This document shows positions 1 to 8,697 of a stretch of 64,000 bases of DNA, piece by piece (positions within the stretch are counted from its first letter, which is position 1; each line of letters opens with the position of its first letter). Origin of the DNA: Alphaproteobacteria bacterium (GTDB taxonomy: Bacteria; Pseudomonadota; Alphaproteobacteria; Caulobacterales; Hyphomonadaceae). The notes under the pieces were generated by a model. The model ran no database searches. It was not told the DNA's origin and saw nothing but the letters and a program-made list of their open reading frames with translations. A program made the translations under genes and the position numbers. The stretch is taken from assembly GCA_018222605.1 (NCBI GenBank), contig JAAEZZ010000005.1, forward strand, positions 248,001 to 312,000, read 5' to 3'.

Positions 1-1
1 C

Positions 2-2188
2 GCATTCAAGACGCGCGAGATCTACGGTAATATTTCCGTGCCGCTCGACAAGGAGGGAAAACATTCCTTCCTGGTATATGGTCGTTCCTATGAGACGGAC
101 GCGCACGAGCTGTTCTCTGAAGAGGCGTATGGCGATAATGTGCTGGCTTTGGGCGGCCGCCACGAATTTCCTTACAGCTACAACAGCCTGGGTCTGAAAT
201 ATCTCTGGCAGATTGCCCCGGAAACAGAGCTGCGTCTGGGCGCCTCCTATTCTACGGTCGACTTCCGTGACTCCTTCCCGCAGTCCACAGTCTTCCAGCC
301 TAACTTCACGGAATTTCCGATTTACAATGCGTCCTTCAAGCACCGCTTCAATGACAAGCTGAAGCTGGAAATCGAGGGGCATTACCAGAACCCGCAATTG
401 AAGAATAACGAGATCGACGCCCGCATCTGTCAGATCCCGCGCGTTCAGGATTTGCCGCAAGACATTCAGGCCCTGGCGGCCGACCAGGGGATCACCAGCT
501 TCAGCACGGCTTCGCAGTTCGAGGCGTTCGCCGCAGACATTCCGGGACTTCCGGCTGGCTGTGTGACGAATCCATACGGCGGCGCGGGCGGCGCATATGA
601 CAACCCGGCAAACACGCCGGACGGCATTGAGCGCTCGTTCTGGCTGAACAATGATCCGGACAGTCCCTATTACGGCCAGCCCTACGGCACATTTGACAAC
701 CCGTTCCCGATTGGCAATCCCATCGGCTATGTCATCCAGTCTACGGCGAGCTTCGGCGATGGCGGCCCGACAAAGGGATTCGGAACGGTTGACCAGAGAG
801 AGTCCGGTTACACCGATTATGGCCTCAATGCTCGTGCGACATACACATTGAACGACATGGTGGAAGTCGTCGCGGGTATTCAGAATACAAGCTATGAGGA
901 CAATTCCGACGAAGATTTCGGAGTTCGGAATGTAACGCTGAGCAGTACGGGCATTTATGGTGATTTGCGCCTCAGCCTGCCTGTTCTCGATGGCTTTAGC
1001 GGTTCTTTCGCGGCCCGTCAGGACTTCAATGATAAATTCGATGACCAGTCTGTCTGGAAGGTCGGTCTGCGCCAGAACCTTGGTTATGGTCTTTATGCCC
1101 GTGGATCCGGCGGCACATCCTACAGCCTGCCCAAGATTGATGAAATTGGTGCCTTTGGTTCCGGCTCCAACATCAATCCAGGTCTGGAACCGCAAATGGT
1201 TGATGCTTTCAATATCGGTACGGGTATCGATGGTGACATGTTCGGCGGCACTTACAATATTGAGCTTGGCTATTTTGAGACCCAGATTGAGAACCTTTTC
1301 TCTTCCCGCACGATCGGCCAAGTGTGTTTGCAGTATGCAAACGATGTTGCAAATCCGCTCTATCCGGATCTGGATAATGATACATCTGCGATCCAGAACA
1401 ACCGTAAGTCAATCATCCCGCCGGATTCCTTCTGTTCCTACGCAGCGTCCAAATCTCTTGAGGCCAGCCAGGGGGTTGCCGTCAACGCGTTGAACACCCA
1501 GGAGATCCAAGGCTTCACCATCGATGTGGCCTTCGACTTGGACAAATGGGCGGCTGACTTCTCTTTCACAAAGATGGAATCGCTTGAAGAGAACGCGACC
1601 TATGGCCAGTTTGCCCGGCTTGAAGGCACTGGCATCACGCTGGACGGCAGCTACTCCGCTGCAGAACTGGACACGCTGATCTCCAGAGGGGCATCTGCTG
1701 CGCTGCTGTCACCGGATGGCTACATCATTCCGGGTGTTCGCGGCAGTGCACGGAAGATCCAGTCCACCGAGCGCCCTGACTGGACGCTGTCCGGCCTGAT
1801 CACCTACAAGCCCAATGATCGCTGGGTCTTCTCCCTCAATCCGCGTTGGCAGGGCGACGAGTTTGCCAATTCCGGCACGTCTGTGGCCCGACTGGTCAAT
1901 CCGCAGGGCGAGCGCGTCTTTGAGCGTCTGAACTTCGGTAACTATTTCGTACTCAACGGGTCTGTTCAGTACTTCCTGGGAGATGAGAAACAGCACCGCT
2001 TCCTGATCCGCGGTGTGAACCTTCTGGGTGAAGATTATTTCGAGCGGGCCTCAGGCGGATCAAGCTATACGCGCGACCGGGCGGCTGTTCGAGGCGAGAT
2101 CGGGCCAAACGATGCGGCCTATTATCGCCAGTATGGCTGGAACGGTAAGCCGCGCTCGTTCTGGATCCAGTACGAGTACTCCTTTTAA
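2..2188 (+). CDS. TonB-dependent receptor, 3' part (5' end outside window)
   Basis: Outer-membrane TonB-dependent receptor; the C-terminal ~728 residues are present. The frame is open from base 2, so signal peptide, TonB box and most of the plug lie to the left. The visible part is a beta-barrel: long runs of alternating aromatic/polar strands, a barrel motif NPGLEPQ of the kind seen in these receptors, and a C-terminal YEYSF ending in Phe, the usual outer-membrane insertion signal. Such receptors import scarce ligands using TonB energy. The ligand cannot be read from sequence, but the next genes encode exported phosphatases, so a phosphorylated organic compound is a reasonable guess (inference). 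A strong hairpin follows the stop codon. Confidence 0.93.
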   Translation, partial: AFKTREIYGNISVPLDKEGKHSFLVYGRSYETDAHELFSEEAYGDNVLALGGRHEFPYSYNSLGLKYLWQIAPETELRLGASYSTVDFRDSFPQSTVFQPNFTEFPIYNASFKHRFNDKLKLEIEGHYQNPQLKNNEIDARICQIPRVQDLPQDIQALAADQGITSFSTASQFEAFAADIPGLPAGCVTNPYGGAGGAYDNPANTPDGIERSFWLNNDPDSPYYGQPYGTFDNPFPIGNPIGYVIQSTASFGDGGPTKGFGTVDQRESGYTDYGLNARATYTLNDMVEVVAGIQNTSYEDNSDEDFGVRNVTLSSTGIYGDLRLSLPVLDGFSGSFAARQDFNDKFDDQSVWKVGLRQNLGYGLYARGSGGTSYSLPKIDEIGAFGSGSNINPGLEPQMVDAFNIGTGIDGDMFGGTYNIELGYFETQIENLFSSRTIGQVCLQYANDVANPLYPDLDNDTSAIQNNRKSIIPPDSFCSYAASKSLEASQGVAVNALNTQEIQGFTIDVAFDLDKWAADFSFTKMESLEENATYGQFARLEGTGITLDGSYSAAELDTLISRGASAALLSPDGYIIPGVRGSARKIQSTERPDWTLSGLITYKPNDRWVFSLNPRWQGDEFANSGTSVARLVNPQGERVFERLNFGNYFVLNGSVQYFLGDEKQHRFLIRGVNLLGEDYFERASGGSSYTRDRAAVRGEIGPNDAAYYRQYGWNGKPRSFWIQYEYSF

Positions 2189-2245
2189 CCGTCCAATGAC
2201 CTGACCGGGCGAAAGCCCGGTCAGGCGTTCGCCCGCATTGGACGG
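2189..2245 (+). terminator. Nested double stem-loop after the TonB receptor
   Basis: An inner perfect 10-bp stem CTGACCGGGC / GCCCGGTCAG with a GAAA tetraloop (2201-2224) sits inside an outer perfect 10-bp inverted repeat CCGTCCAATG (2189-2198) / CATTGGACGG (2236-2245). There is no U-tract directly behind the inner stem. Terminator or mRNA 3'-end stabiliser is inferred. Confidence 0.6.
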
Positions 2246-2247
2246 CT

Positions 2248-2278
2248 GGCCACCGGCGATATCCCCCGCCGGTGGGCC
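2248..2278 (+). terminator. Second GC-rich hairpin before phoD-like gene
   Basis: GGCCACCGGCG (2248-2258) pairs with CGCCGGTGGGCC (2267-2278) with one bulged G, followed by CTCCTTTTC, a weak U-tract. It lies immediately upstream of the phosphatase start, so it may end receptor transcripts or act in the leader of the phosphatase mRNA. Confidence 0.45.
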
Positions 2279-2312
2279 CTCCTTTTCAAAAGCTTCGCAA
2301 AGGTTTTGCCCC

Positions 2313-3848
2313 ATGTTTTCCCGTCGTCTGTTTCTTGCCTCATCAGGTGCTGCGCTCTGGGTGCCCAAGCTGGCCCACGCACAAAGCAGCAAGCCGCATT
2401 TCACGCTGGGTGTGGCCTCAGGGTCTCCCCATCCCGATAGCGTTATTCTCTGGACACGTTTGGCGCCGGAGCCGCTGAAGGGCGGCGGTATGCCCGAAGG
2501 CATCGCCCAGGTACGATACCGGGTCTGCAGTGACGCCGCCATGCGCAAGACGCTGCAGGATGGTGTTGTAGAAACATCAGGTGACAAGGCGCACTCCGTA
2601 CACGTCAAGGTGAAGGGGTTGCAGCCAGGCCGCGAGTATTTCTACCAGTTCTATTATGGCGATGAGGAGAGCCCTGTCGGGCGGACCCGCACTTCCAATC
2701 CGGCAGATGCGTCCGCAAAGATCGCGCTTGCCTCATGCCAGCATTATGAAACGGGTAATTATGCGGCCTATCGCGACATGGCCGAGTGGTCTCCGGACTG
2801 TGTGGTTCATGTCGGTGACTATATCTATGAGGGCGGGATCAGCCCGCTGGGGGCGCGCATGATGGATGTTGGCGGCGGTGAGCGCCGTCTTTTCGAGATC
2901 GTGCGCCAGCATAATAGTGGTGAGATCACATCGCTGTGGGACTATCGCAATCGCTATGCACTCTATCGGTCTGATCCGCACTTGCAGGCGGCCCATGCCG
3001 CTGCGCCATGGATCGTTGCGATGGATGATCATGAAGTGGACAATAATTGGGCGGCTGACATTCCTCAGGACCCGGAGAAACAGACGCCGCTGGAATTCCA
3101 GGTTCGGAAGTACGCCGCTTTCAAGGCCTATTATGAGCATATGCCGATAGAGCAGCCGCCGGTGCTGAAGAATATGCAGCCGGCTTTGCAGCTGTATAAT
3201 AAATACCGTTTTGGCCCGGCTCAGGTACATTTGCTGGATACGCGGCAATTCCGGTCCGATCAGCCGTGCGGCGATGGACGGAAGCCTTATTGCGATGGGG
3301 CGCTGGACCCGAAACGCAGTATGCTGGGCAGTGAGCAGGAGGCTTGGCTGACGCGGGAACTGAAGCGCTCTGAAGCGAATTTCAATGTGATCGCCACTCA
3401 GATATGGTTCACATCCTACCGCTATACCGAAGCGCCGGAAGAGCCGGTGAAGAATATGGATAGCTGGGATGGCTATCCGGCAGCGCGTGACCGCCTGTCT
3501 TCCGTGCTGGCACGTCATGATGTGTCCAATCCGGTGTTCCTGACTGGTGACTGGCATACGGCGATGGCTTCGACGCTGCGGGAAAACCAGTTCGATCCAT
3601 CATCGCGACGGATAGGCCATGAACTGGTTGGCAGTTCCATTTCCTCTTTCTGCTCCTGGGCGCGAAGCATGGAAATTGTGCGCGATGAAAATCCGCATGT
3701 GTCTTATCTGAATGGTCAGAAGCGCGGCTATCTGCGGGCGAGCTTTACAGGCGATACATGCCGCGGGGAGTTCCGCATCGTTGAGGATTCCGGCCGAGCG
3801 GACTCGCCGGTCAAGACCGATCTGGATGTCACTACGAAAGATCTGTGA
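2313..3848 (+). CDS. phoD: PhoD-type alkaline phosphatase/phosphodiesterase, Tat-exported
   Basis: Exported PhoD-family phosphomonoesterase/phosphodiesterase, 511 aa. The ATG at 2313 is chosen because it opens a twin-arginine signal peptide: SRRLFLA at residues 3-9, a hydrophobic stretch, and AHA-Q cleavage near residue 23. Tat export with a Ca/Fe metallocentre is characteristic of PhoD. Family motifs are present in order: LASCQHYETGNY, HVGDYIYEGG, AMDDHEVDNNW, LLDTRQFRSDQP and FLTGDWHT, which carry the Asp/Asn/His metal ligands. The C-terminal motif SSISSF is also typical. Upstream is a TonB receptor and downstream a secreted PHP phosphoesterase on the same strand, suggesting shared use in organic-phosphate scavenging. 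No Pho box was recognised directly upstream of this gene. Confidence 0.93.
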   Translation: MFSRRLFLASSGAALWVPKLAHAQSSKPHFTLGVASGSPHPDSVILWTRLAPEPLKGGGMPEGIAQVRYRVCSDAAMRKTLQDGVVETSGDKAHSVHVKVKGLQPGREYFYQFYYGDEESPVGRTRTSNPADASAKIALASCQHYETGNYAAYRDMAEWSPDCVVHVGDYIYEGGISPLGARMMDVGGGERRLFEIVRQHNSGEITSLWDYRNRYALYRSDPHLQAAHAAAPWIVAMDDHEVDNNWAADIPQDPEKQTPLEFQVRKYAAFKAYYEHMPIEQPPVLKNMQPALQLYNKYRFGPAQVHLLDTRQFRSDQPCGDGRKPYCDGALDPKRSMLGSEQEAWLTRELKRSEANFNVIATQIWFTSYRYTEAPEEPVKNMDSWDGYPAARDRLSSVLARHDVSNPVFLTGDWHTAMASTLRENQFDPSSRRIGHELVGSSISSFCSWARSMEIVRDENPHVSYLNGQKRGYLRASFTGDTCRGEFRIVEDSGRADSPVKTDLDVTTKDL

Positions 3849-3849
3849 T

Positions 3850-3888
3850 CTGTCATGGCCATGTGACCTGGCCGTGTTTGCATAGAAT
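3850..3888 (+). promoter_or_regulatory. Candidate Pho box and -10 before the PHP gene
   Basis: CTGTCAT at 3850-3856 is followed, 4 bases later, by ATGTGAC at 3861-3867, giving the 11-bp repeat spacing of a Pho box. The first half matches the CTGTCAT consensus exactly, the second only at 4 of 7 positions. A -10-like TAGAAT follows at 3883-3888. PhoB control is inferred and fits the phosphoesterase gene downstream. Confidence 0.35.
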
Positions 3889-3912
3889 ACAACCAAGTGA
3901 AGGAGTGGGTGG

Positions 3913-5040
3913 ATGAAAACGAAACTATTGTCAGCGGCAGCCATGGTGGCCGTCGTCGCATGTGGAGCCTCGGCGCATGAGCGTGCCGTAGAGTTTCCCA
4001 ACACAAAGGATGGCCGGATCATACTGGCGGCTGACCTGCATACGCATTCGGTCTTTTCCGATGGGGAAGTCTGGCCCTCTATCCGTGTTCAGGAGGCGCA
4101 CAAGGACGGTCTGGAGGTTTTGGCAGTGACAGAGCATCTGGAACACCAGCCGCACAAGGCCGATATTCCGCATCCGGACCGCAACCGATCCTATCAGATC
4201 GCCGAAGAGACACGAGAACGATCTGACTATGATGAGCTGATCGTCATCAATGGGGCAGAGGTAACGCGAGGTCCGCCGCATGGGCATATTAATGCGATCT
4301 TTCTGGACGATGCCAATGCCCTGCTGCAGGATGACCCGAAAGATGCACTGATTGCCGCAAAAGCGCAGGGAGCTTTTGTGTTTCTGAACCATCCGAACTG
4401 GCTGCCGCATACGCCGGACGGGATTGCCCGACTGACGGATTACCACAAGGAACTGATTGCGGGGGGCCTGTTGCAGGGCGTTGAAGTGGTGAACGGCACG
4501 CTGGACGGCCATTCAGAACATGCGCTTCAAATTGCCCTCGATAATAACCTGACGGTTCTTGGGACATCGGATATTCATGGCTTGGTTGACTGGACGCATG
4601 AGGCTGGCCATGGCGGACATCGTCCGATGACTCTCGTTCTGGCCAAGGCACATACACAGGATGCCTTCAAGGATGCGCTATTCAACAAACATACGGTCGC
4701 CTGGTCCTATGACGATCTGCTCGGCCGGGAAGACGACGTCCGCGCCGTAGTGGAGGCCTGTCTATCATTGGAGCCGTCGGCATTTGACGGAAAGTACACA
4801 GTGCTACCGGTCAGTTTGGTCAATGCCTGCCCGCTGAGCTTTACGCTTTTAAATACCAGTGAGGCGACATTCCAGAACACAGGTGATTCTGTTCACGCCG
4901 AACGCAATTCCGAAACGCCGCTTACGGTGCGCTTGAACGGGGATGAAGACAAGGTCATTCTAACATTCACAGTACTGAATGCCCAGATCGGGTTCCGCAA
5001 GCCTCTAAGTGTGACATTTGAGGCGAACATCCCTGGCTGA
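3913..5040 (+). CDS. Secreted PHP-domain metal-dependent phosphoesterase
   Basis: PHP-domain (polymerase and histidinol phosphatase) protein, 375 aa, with a Sec signal peptide ending near ASA at residue 21. An AAGGAG ribosome site lies 7 bases before the ATG at 3913. The metal-binding set is intact: DLHTHS (41-46) with D50, TEH (73-75), GAE (114-116), H125, NHP (159-161), and later a TSDIHG motif. Known PHP members cleave phosphomonoesters or phosphodiesters with a tri-metal centre. The last ~100 residues form a separate beta-rich tail. Its place between PhoD and GDPD enzymes argues for release of phosphate from an extracellular organophosphate; the exact substrate is unknown. Cytoplasmic PHP proteins such as YciV lack such an export signal. 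Confidence 0.88.
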   Translation: MKTKLLSAAAMVAVVACGASAHERAVEFPNTKDGRIILAADLHTHSVFSDGEVWPSIRVQEAHKDGLEVLAVTEHLEHQPHKADIPHPDRNRSYQIAEETRERSDYDELIVINGAEVTRGPPHGHINAIFLDDANALLQDDPKDALIAAKAQGAFVFLNHPNWLPHTPDGIARLTDYHKELIAGGLLQGVEVVNGTLDGHSEHALQIALDNNLTVLGTSDIHGLVDWTHEAGHGGHRPMTLVLAKAHTQDAFKDALFNKHTVAWSYDDLLGREDDVRAVVEACLSLEPSAFDGKYTVLPVSLVNACPLSFTLLNTSEATFQNTGDSVHAERNSETPLTVRLNGDEDKVILTFTVLNAQIGFRKPLSVTFEANIPG

Positions 5041-5068
5041 TCAGGTCTGTTTTACTTTTCATAGAAGA

Positions 5069-5102
5069 AAGGCCGCACCTGTCATAAGGTGCGGCCTTTT
5101 TT
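5069..5102. terminator. Bidirectional rho-independent terminator
   Basis: Perfect 12-bp stem AAGGCCGCACCT (5069-5080) / AGGTGCGGCCTT (5087-5098) with a 6-base loop and TTTTTT on the + strand; the opposite strand reads TTTCTTCT. It separates the convergent PHP and GDPD genes and can serve both. Confidence 0.92.
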
Positions 5103-5129
5103 ATGAGGTCATGGAAGACGCGGCAGAGC

Positions 5130-6194
5130 TTACTGCTCTGTCGTTTCGTAGCCTTCCAGAACTTCCACTGCGGTGCCGGGATAGTCTGTCCAGATGCCGT
5201 CGGCACCTGCGTCATAGAGGGCACGCAGTTCTGCGCGGGAGTCTGCAAAGCCGGGGGCCGGCTCATCATCGCGGACCGTGAAGACATGAACCAGAAGACC
5301 CTTGTCGTGGGCCTGATTGATATAGTCTGTCGTCGTCCCATCCTCGTTGAGGATCATGGTCTTGTTGGCGCCGACGCCAGCTGTTGTGACCTCATCCAGG
5401 CTGATTTCCATTCCCAGCATCTTGTCATAGGGCGGGCCGATCAGATTCTGGATCAGCGGGATGTCGCTTTTCTTGGCGACTTCAGCCAGGAATTGCGGTT
5501 CAAAGCACTGGATGTAGACCGGAATGCCTGCGGCTTTCAGGCCTTTGGCGTCCATGGCATCCAGAATGGGATCAACCATGTCCAACCCTACAGAGGAGAA
5601 ATGGCTCGGCCATTTGGCTTCAATGTGCAGGCCGACTGTGCGGCCTTTCTTTGCCTGCTCTGTCACCAGATCTAAAATTTCGTCAAAGGAGACGAGATCG
5701 AACTGGTCATTATATTCTTGGTCACGGGCCTCGACACGCTGACGCGCTTTCAAGGTTTTCAGCTCTTCCCAGGTGAAGTCGTCAGACCACCAATCCTCGC
5801 GATCACCAAGGGGTGTCTGACGAACTTTTTTGCGGTCTGCAAATTCAGGGTGATCGGCGATGTCTGTCGTATCAGACAGATAGCCATCATGATTTGCAAA
5901 GAGAACGCCATCAGAGCTCATGACCAGATCCGGCTCAATGAAGTCTGCGCCCTGTTCAATGGCGGTTTCATAGGCCTTGATCGTGTGTTCCGGGAAGAGG
6001 CCGCTTGCGCCGCGATGGGCGATGATGATTGGGGCCTCGCCGGTCAGGGTCTTGAAGGCTTTGGTCTCTGCCTGCGTTTCTGGTGCGCTTGCCCCAGCTT
6101 GAGGCGCAACGGGTGTCTGGGCTGACTTGGTTTCCTGTGCCGGGCCGCATGCAGCGAGCAACAGAACAGGAGCGGCAGCAAGAAAATATTTCAT
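5130..6194 (-). CDS. glpQ: Glycerophosphodiester phosphodiesterase lipoprotein
   Basis: Periplasmic or outer-membrane-facing glycerophosphodiester phosphodiesterase, 354 aa, hydrolysing glycerophosphodiesters to glycerol-3-phosphate and an alcohol. The N-terminus has a lipoprotein signal ending in LLAAC (Cys16), then a ~40-residue Ala/Gln/Glu linker. The GDPD TIM barrel begins at IIAHRGASG (His60), followed by FPEHT, the FIEPDLVMSSDG metal-binding strand and FANHD. The C-terminal DGIWTDYP motif matches family ends. It converges on the PHP phosphoesterase and lies downstream of a TonB receptor on the same strand, from which a strong terminator separates it. It is therefore probably expressed partly from its own promoter. 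Confidence 0.93.
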   Translation of the reverse strand: MKYFLAAAPVLLLAACGPAQETKSAQTPVAPQAGASAPETQAETKAFKTLTGEAPIIIAHRGASGLFPEHTIKAYETAIEQGADFIEPDLVMSSDGVLFANHDGYLSDTTDIADHPEFADRKKVRQTPLGDREDWWSDDFTWEELKTLKARQRVEARDQEYNDQFDLVSFDEILDLVTEQAKKGRTVGLHIEAKWPSHFSSVGLDMVDPILDAMDAKGLKAAGIPVYIQCFEPQFLAEVAKKSDIPLIQNLIGPPYDKMLGMEISLDEVTTAGVGANKTMILNEDGTTTDYINQAHDKGLLVHVFTVRDDEPAPGFADSRAELRALYDAGADGIWTDYPGTAVEVLEGYETTEQ

Positions 6195-6212
6195 GGTGTG
6201 TGCCTGTCTTTA

Positions 6213-6248
6213 AAAGAAAAAGGCCGGAGCAATCAGCTTGCTCCGGCC
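6213..6248 (-). terminator. Rho-independent terminator after TonB receptor
   Basis: On the minus strand an 11-bp perfect stem GGCCGGAGCAA / TTGCTCCGGCC (6222-6248, 5-base loop) is followed by TTTTTCTTTTA (6213-6221). It lies between the receptor stop (6262) and the GDPD start (6194). Confidence 0.9.
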
Positions 6249-6261
6249 AGGTCAGGTGGGA

Positions 6262-8697
6262 TCAAAATTTGAAGTAGACGCCCGCTTTCAGCATTTGCGG
6301 TTTGCCGCGGATGATCGTGTGCAGACCAAATGCACCGCCTGTGTTGCCGACGTCGATCAGGTATTCCTCATCAAAGATGTTCTCGCCGAGGACATAGGCA
6401 CCCCAACGTTCGCTGGCGCTGTCAAAGCCGATGCGGAGATTGGCAATGCCATAAGCATCCTGGAACTCATCGACCGGTGTGCCATCCGGATACGTCTCGC
6501 GAACCCGGCTGAAGCCGCCATTGCCGTCGGCCACATAGTCGTAGCCATTGTCATCTTCGAAGAAGTGATCGCCTTTCCAGATATAGGTTGGCACGATGGA
6601 GAACTGCCCGTACCCACCCGCAGGGATGGTGATGTCTGCGGCGAGAGAGAAGCTGTGCTCCGGGCTGATGCGGAAGCTGTTGCCGGCGAATTGCAGCGGA
6701 TTGCCGTCATCATCTTCATCATCATACTGGGAGTGCGTGTAGGCATAAGTCGCCAGTAGGCGGACATTCTCTGACACCAGCGCCTGACCGTCGAATTCAA
6801 AGCCATATTGGGTGGCGTTGCCAGAATTCTCCGTGATGAAAACGCCCTGGATCGGGTCGAATTTGGTCGTCTGGAAGTCTTTGTACTGGCCGTAATAGAT
6901 GGAGCTCGTCATCTGCAGGCGCTCATCGAAGAAGCGACCGAAGATACCAGCTTCGACGTTGTCCAGCGTTTCGGCGTCAATCAGGCTGTAATTGGCGCCC
7001 TCTGCGCTCAAAACTTCCGGACGACGGCCACGCCCATAGGCGACCCAGGTGTTGATGTTATCAGAGACGCGGTAAGCCGCGTTCAGGCGCCATGTAAAGG
7101 CACCATCTGTGTCTTCGGAGGCTGAGGCCAGATTGTCCAGGGTTGCGGCGCTAAGAAGAAGGGTCGGTGAGAGGGTAACGCCATTCAGGCCACCCAGATA
7201 TGGATTGCCCTTCAGAACGTGGCCGATACGGCTAGAATCGAGATCTTCTTTTGTATAACGAAGACCGCCAGTCAGTTTAAGGCGATCCGTGACGGCATAA
7301 GTGATGTCTCCAAAAATGTCATACGTGTCGCGTCCATCGGTCGAGACCTGTTCTTCCAGATGTTCGCCATAAAGTGGAACGATCTGGTTCATAAGTAGGG
7401 CGGCAAGCGCCGAATATTGAAGAGGATTGTCGAAGCTGCCGAAATTCTCGCCGCCTGGGACACCGCCCTGTTGCAGGAGGGCGGCAGCCTGTTGGACCGT
7501 TAGATTCGCTGCGCCTGCGAGACGCGATGCGAAGAGGGACTGGGCATAGGCCTCGTCCGTGGAGAAGCGCAGCACGTCCTTGCCACTGATCGTAAAGTAG
7601 TTGCCGCCGAAGAAGGCGGTCAGCTTGCCACCGGCATCATAGTTTAGTCGCAGTTCCTGGCTGAACGTGTTGGCCTGGCGGGCCTGATAGAACTGGAGAA
7701 TATTCGCTTCGATGCCGTCAGAGTCCCAGGCTTCGTTTGAGAACAGGTTGCGGTAGTCCGTCAAAGAGGTGAGGGACCAGGCATCGTTCAGGTCATACTC
7801 GACGTTTGCCGTGACATAGAAGAGTTCACGATCATTGCCGAGCTTGCCGCGGACCTGGTCTTCATTGACGTTCATGGCCGTGGCGCCATACGGGTCAACC
7901 TTGCCATTGACGGGTAAGAAGCCGGAGGTGAACTGCGTGCCGGTGGAGTCGTCTTCCTGATAGTTCACATAGAGGTCCGCCGTGAGTTTTGGAGTCGGAG
8001 CCCAGCGGATAGCGGTGCGCACAGCCGTTGTGTCCTGCCCCATCAGATCCGGTGAGTTGGCGGTATTCGGAACATATCCGTCCATGTTTTTGACCTGACC
8101 GGCGACACGAACCGCCAGCGTATCGCTGAGAACATAATTATAGTGGCCTTCGGCGCGCAGGAAGCTGTAATCGCCACCTTCCAGAGTCAGGGAGCCGGAA
8201 TTCTCGTTCAGAGACGCATGGTTTTGAATGAAGTTGATGCCGCCGACGAGAGCGCCTTGGCCGAACAGCGTGGCCTGCGGGCCTTTGACGACCTCAACGC
8301 GCTCCATGTCATAGATAGCCAGGTTCGTAGCAAAGCCTGGGTTACCGATGGCCACACCATTCTGGAACATGGCAACGCGCGGGGTGCCGCTGTCCGAAAC
8401 TACACCGCGAAGGGAGTAGCTGGGCGCGTTGAGGCTTTGTGCCTGAACGGAAAGGCCCGGAATGAAGTTGCCAAGATCTTCCAGATCATCGGCGGCCAGT
8501 TTGTCGATTAGGTCCTGGCTGGTGACCGAGACGTTGATCGGCACGTCGATAAGGGACTGTTCCTGTTTCTGCGTTGTCACGGTGACAACTTCCAGACGAC
8601 GGGAATCGTCTGGCTGCGCAGTTTGTGCGTATGCAGAAATTTGGCTGGAAATGCCGATGGCCGCGATCGCCGTCGCGGAGAGATAATAACGTTTCAT
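6262..8697 (-). CDS. TonB-dependent receptor
   Basis: Complete TonB-dependent outer-membrane receptor, 811 aa. A signal peptide ends near AYAQ (residue 25). The TonB-box/plug region starts at EVVTVTTQKQEQ, with the plug motifs IDVPINVSV, RGVVSDSG and VEVVKGPQATLFGQGALVGGI. The C-terminus ends in YFKF, the barrel insertion signal. Such GPQATLFG receptors of aquatic alphaproteobacteria import organic substrates as well as iron complexes; the ligand here is unknown. The neighbouring glycerophosphodiesterase suggests a phospholipid-derived ligand (inference). A 570-bp intergenic region lies upstream. The ATG at 8697 is preceded by only a weak ribosome site. Confidence 0.95.
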   Translation of the reverse strand: MKRYYLSATAIAAIGISSQISAYAQTAQPDDSRRLEVVTVTTQKQEQSLIDVPINVSVTSQDLIDKLAADDLEDLGNFIPGLSVQAQSLNAPSYSLRGVVSDSGTPRVAMFQNGVAIGNPGFATNLAIYDMERVEVVKGPQATLFGQGALVGGINFIQNHASLNENSGSLTLEGGDYSFLRAEGHYNYVLSDTLAVRVAGQVKNMDGYVPNTANSPDLMGQDTTAVRTAIRWAPTPKLTADLYVNYQEDDSTGTQFTSGFLPVNGKVDPYGATAMNVNEDQVRGKLGNDRELFYVTANVEYDLNDAWSLTSLTDYRNLFSNEAWDSDGIEANILQFYQARQANTFSQELRLNYDAGGKLTAFFGGNYFTISGKDVLRFSTDEAYAQSLFASRLAGAANLTVQQAAALLQQGGVPGGENFGSFDNPLQYSALAALLMNQIVPLYGEHLEEQVSTDGRDTYDIFGDITYAVTDRLKLTGGLRYTKEDLDSSRIGHVLKGNPYLGGLNGVTLSPTLLLSAATLDNLASASEDTDGAFTWRLNAAYRVSDNINTWVAYGRGRRPEVLSAEGANYSLIDAETLDNVEAGIFGRFFDERLQMTSSIYYGQYKDFQTTKFDPIQGVFITENSGNATQYGFEFDGQALVSENVRLLATYAYTHSQYDDEDDDGNPLQFAGNSFRISPEHSFSLAADITIPAGGYGQFSIVPTYIWKGDHFFEDDNGYDYVADGNGGFSRVRETYPDGTPVDEFQDAYGIANLRIGFDSASERWGAYVLGENIFDEEYLIDVGNTGGAFGLHTIIRGKPQMLKAGVYFKF

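Noticed and set aside
2733-3557. 274-codon minus-strand frame inside phoD
   Set aside because: Opposite a clear PhoD gene with intact motifs; composition is that of a reverse-frame shadow.
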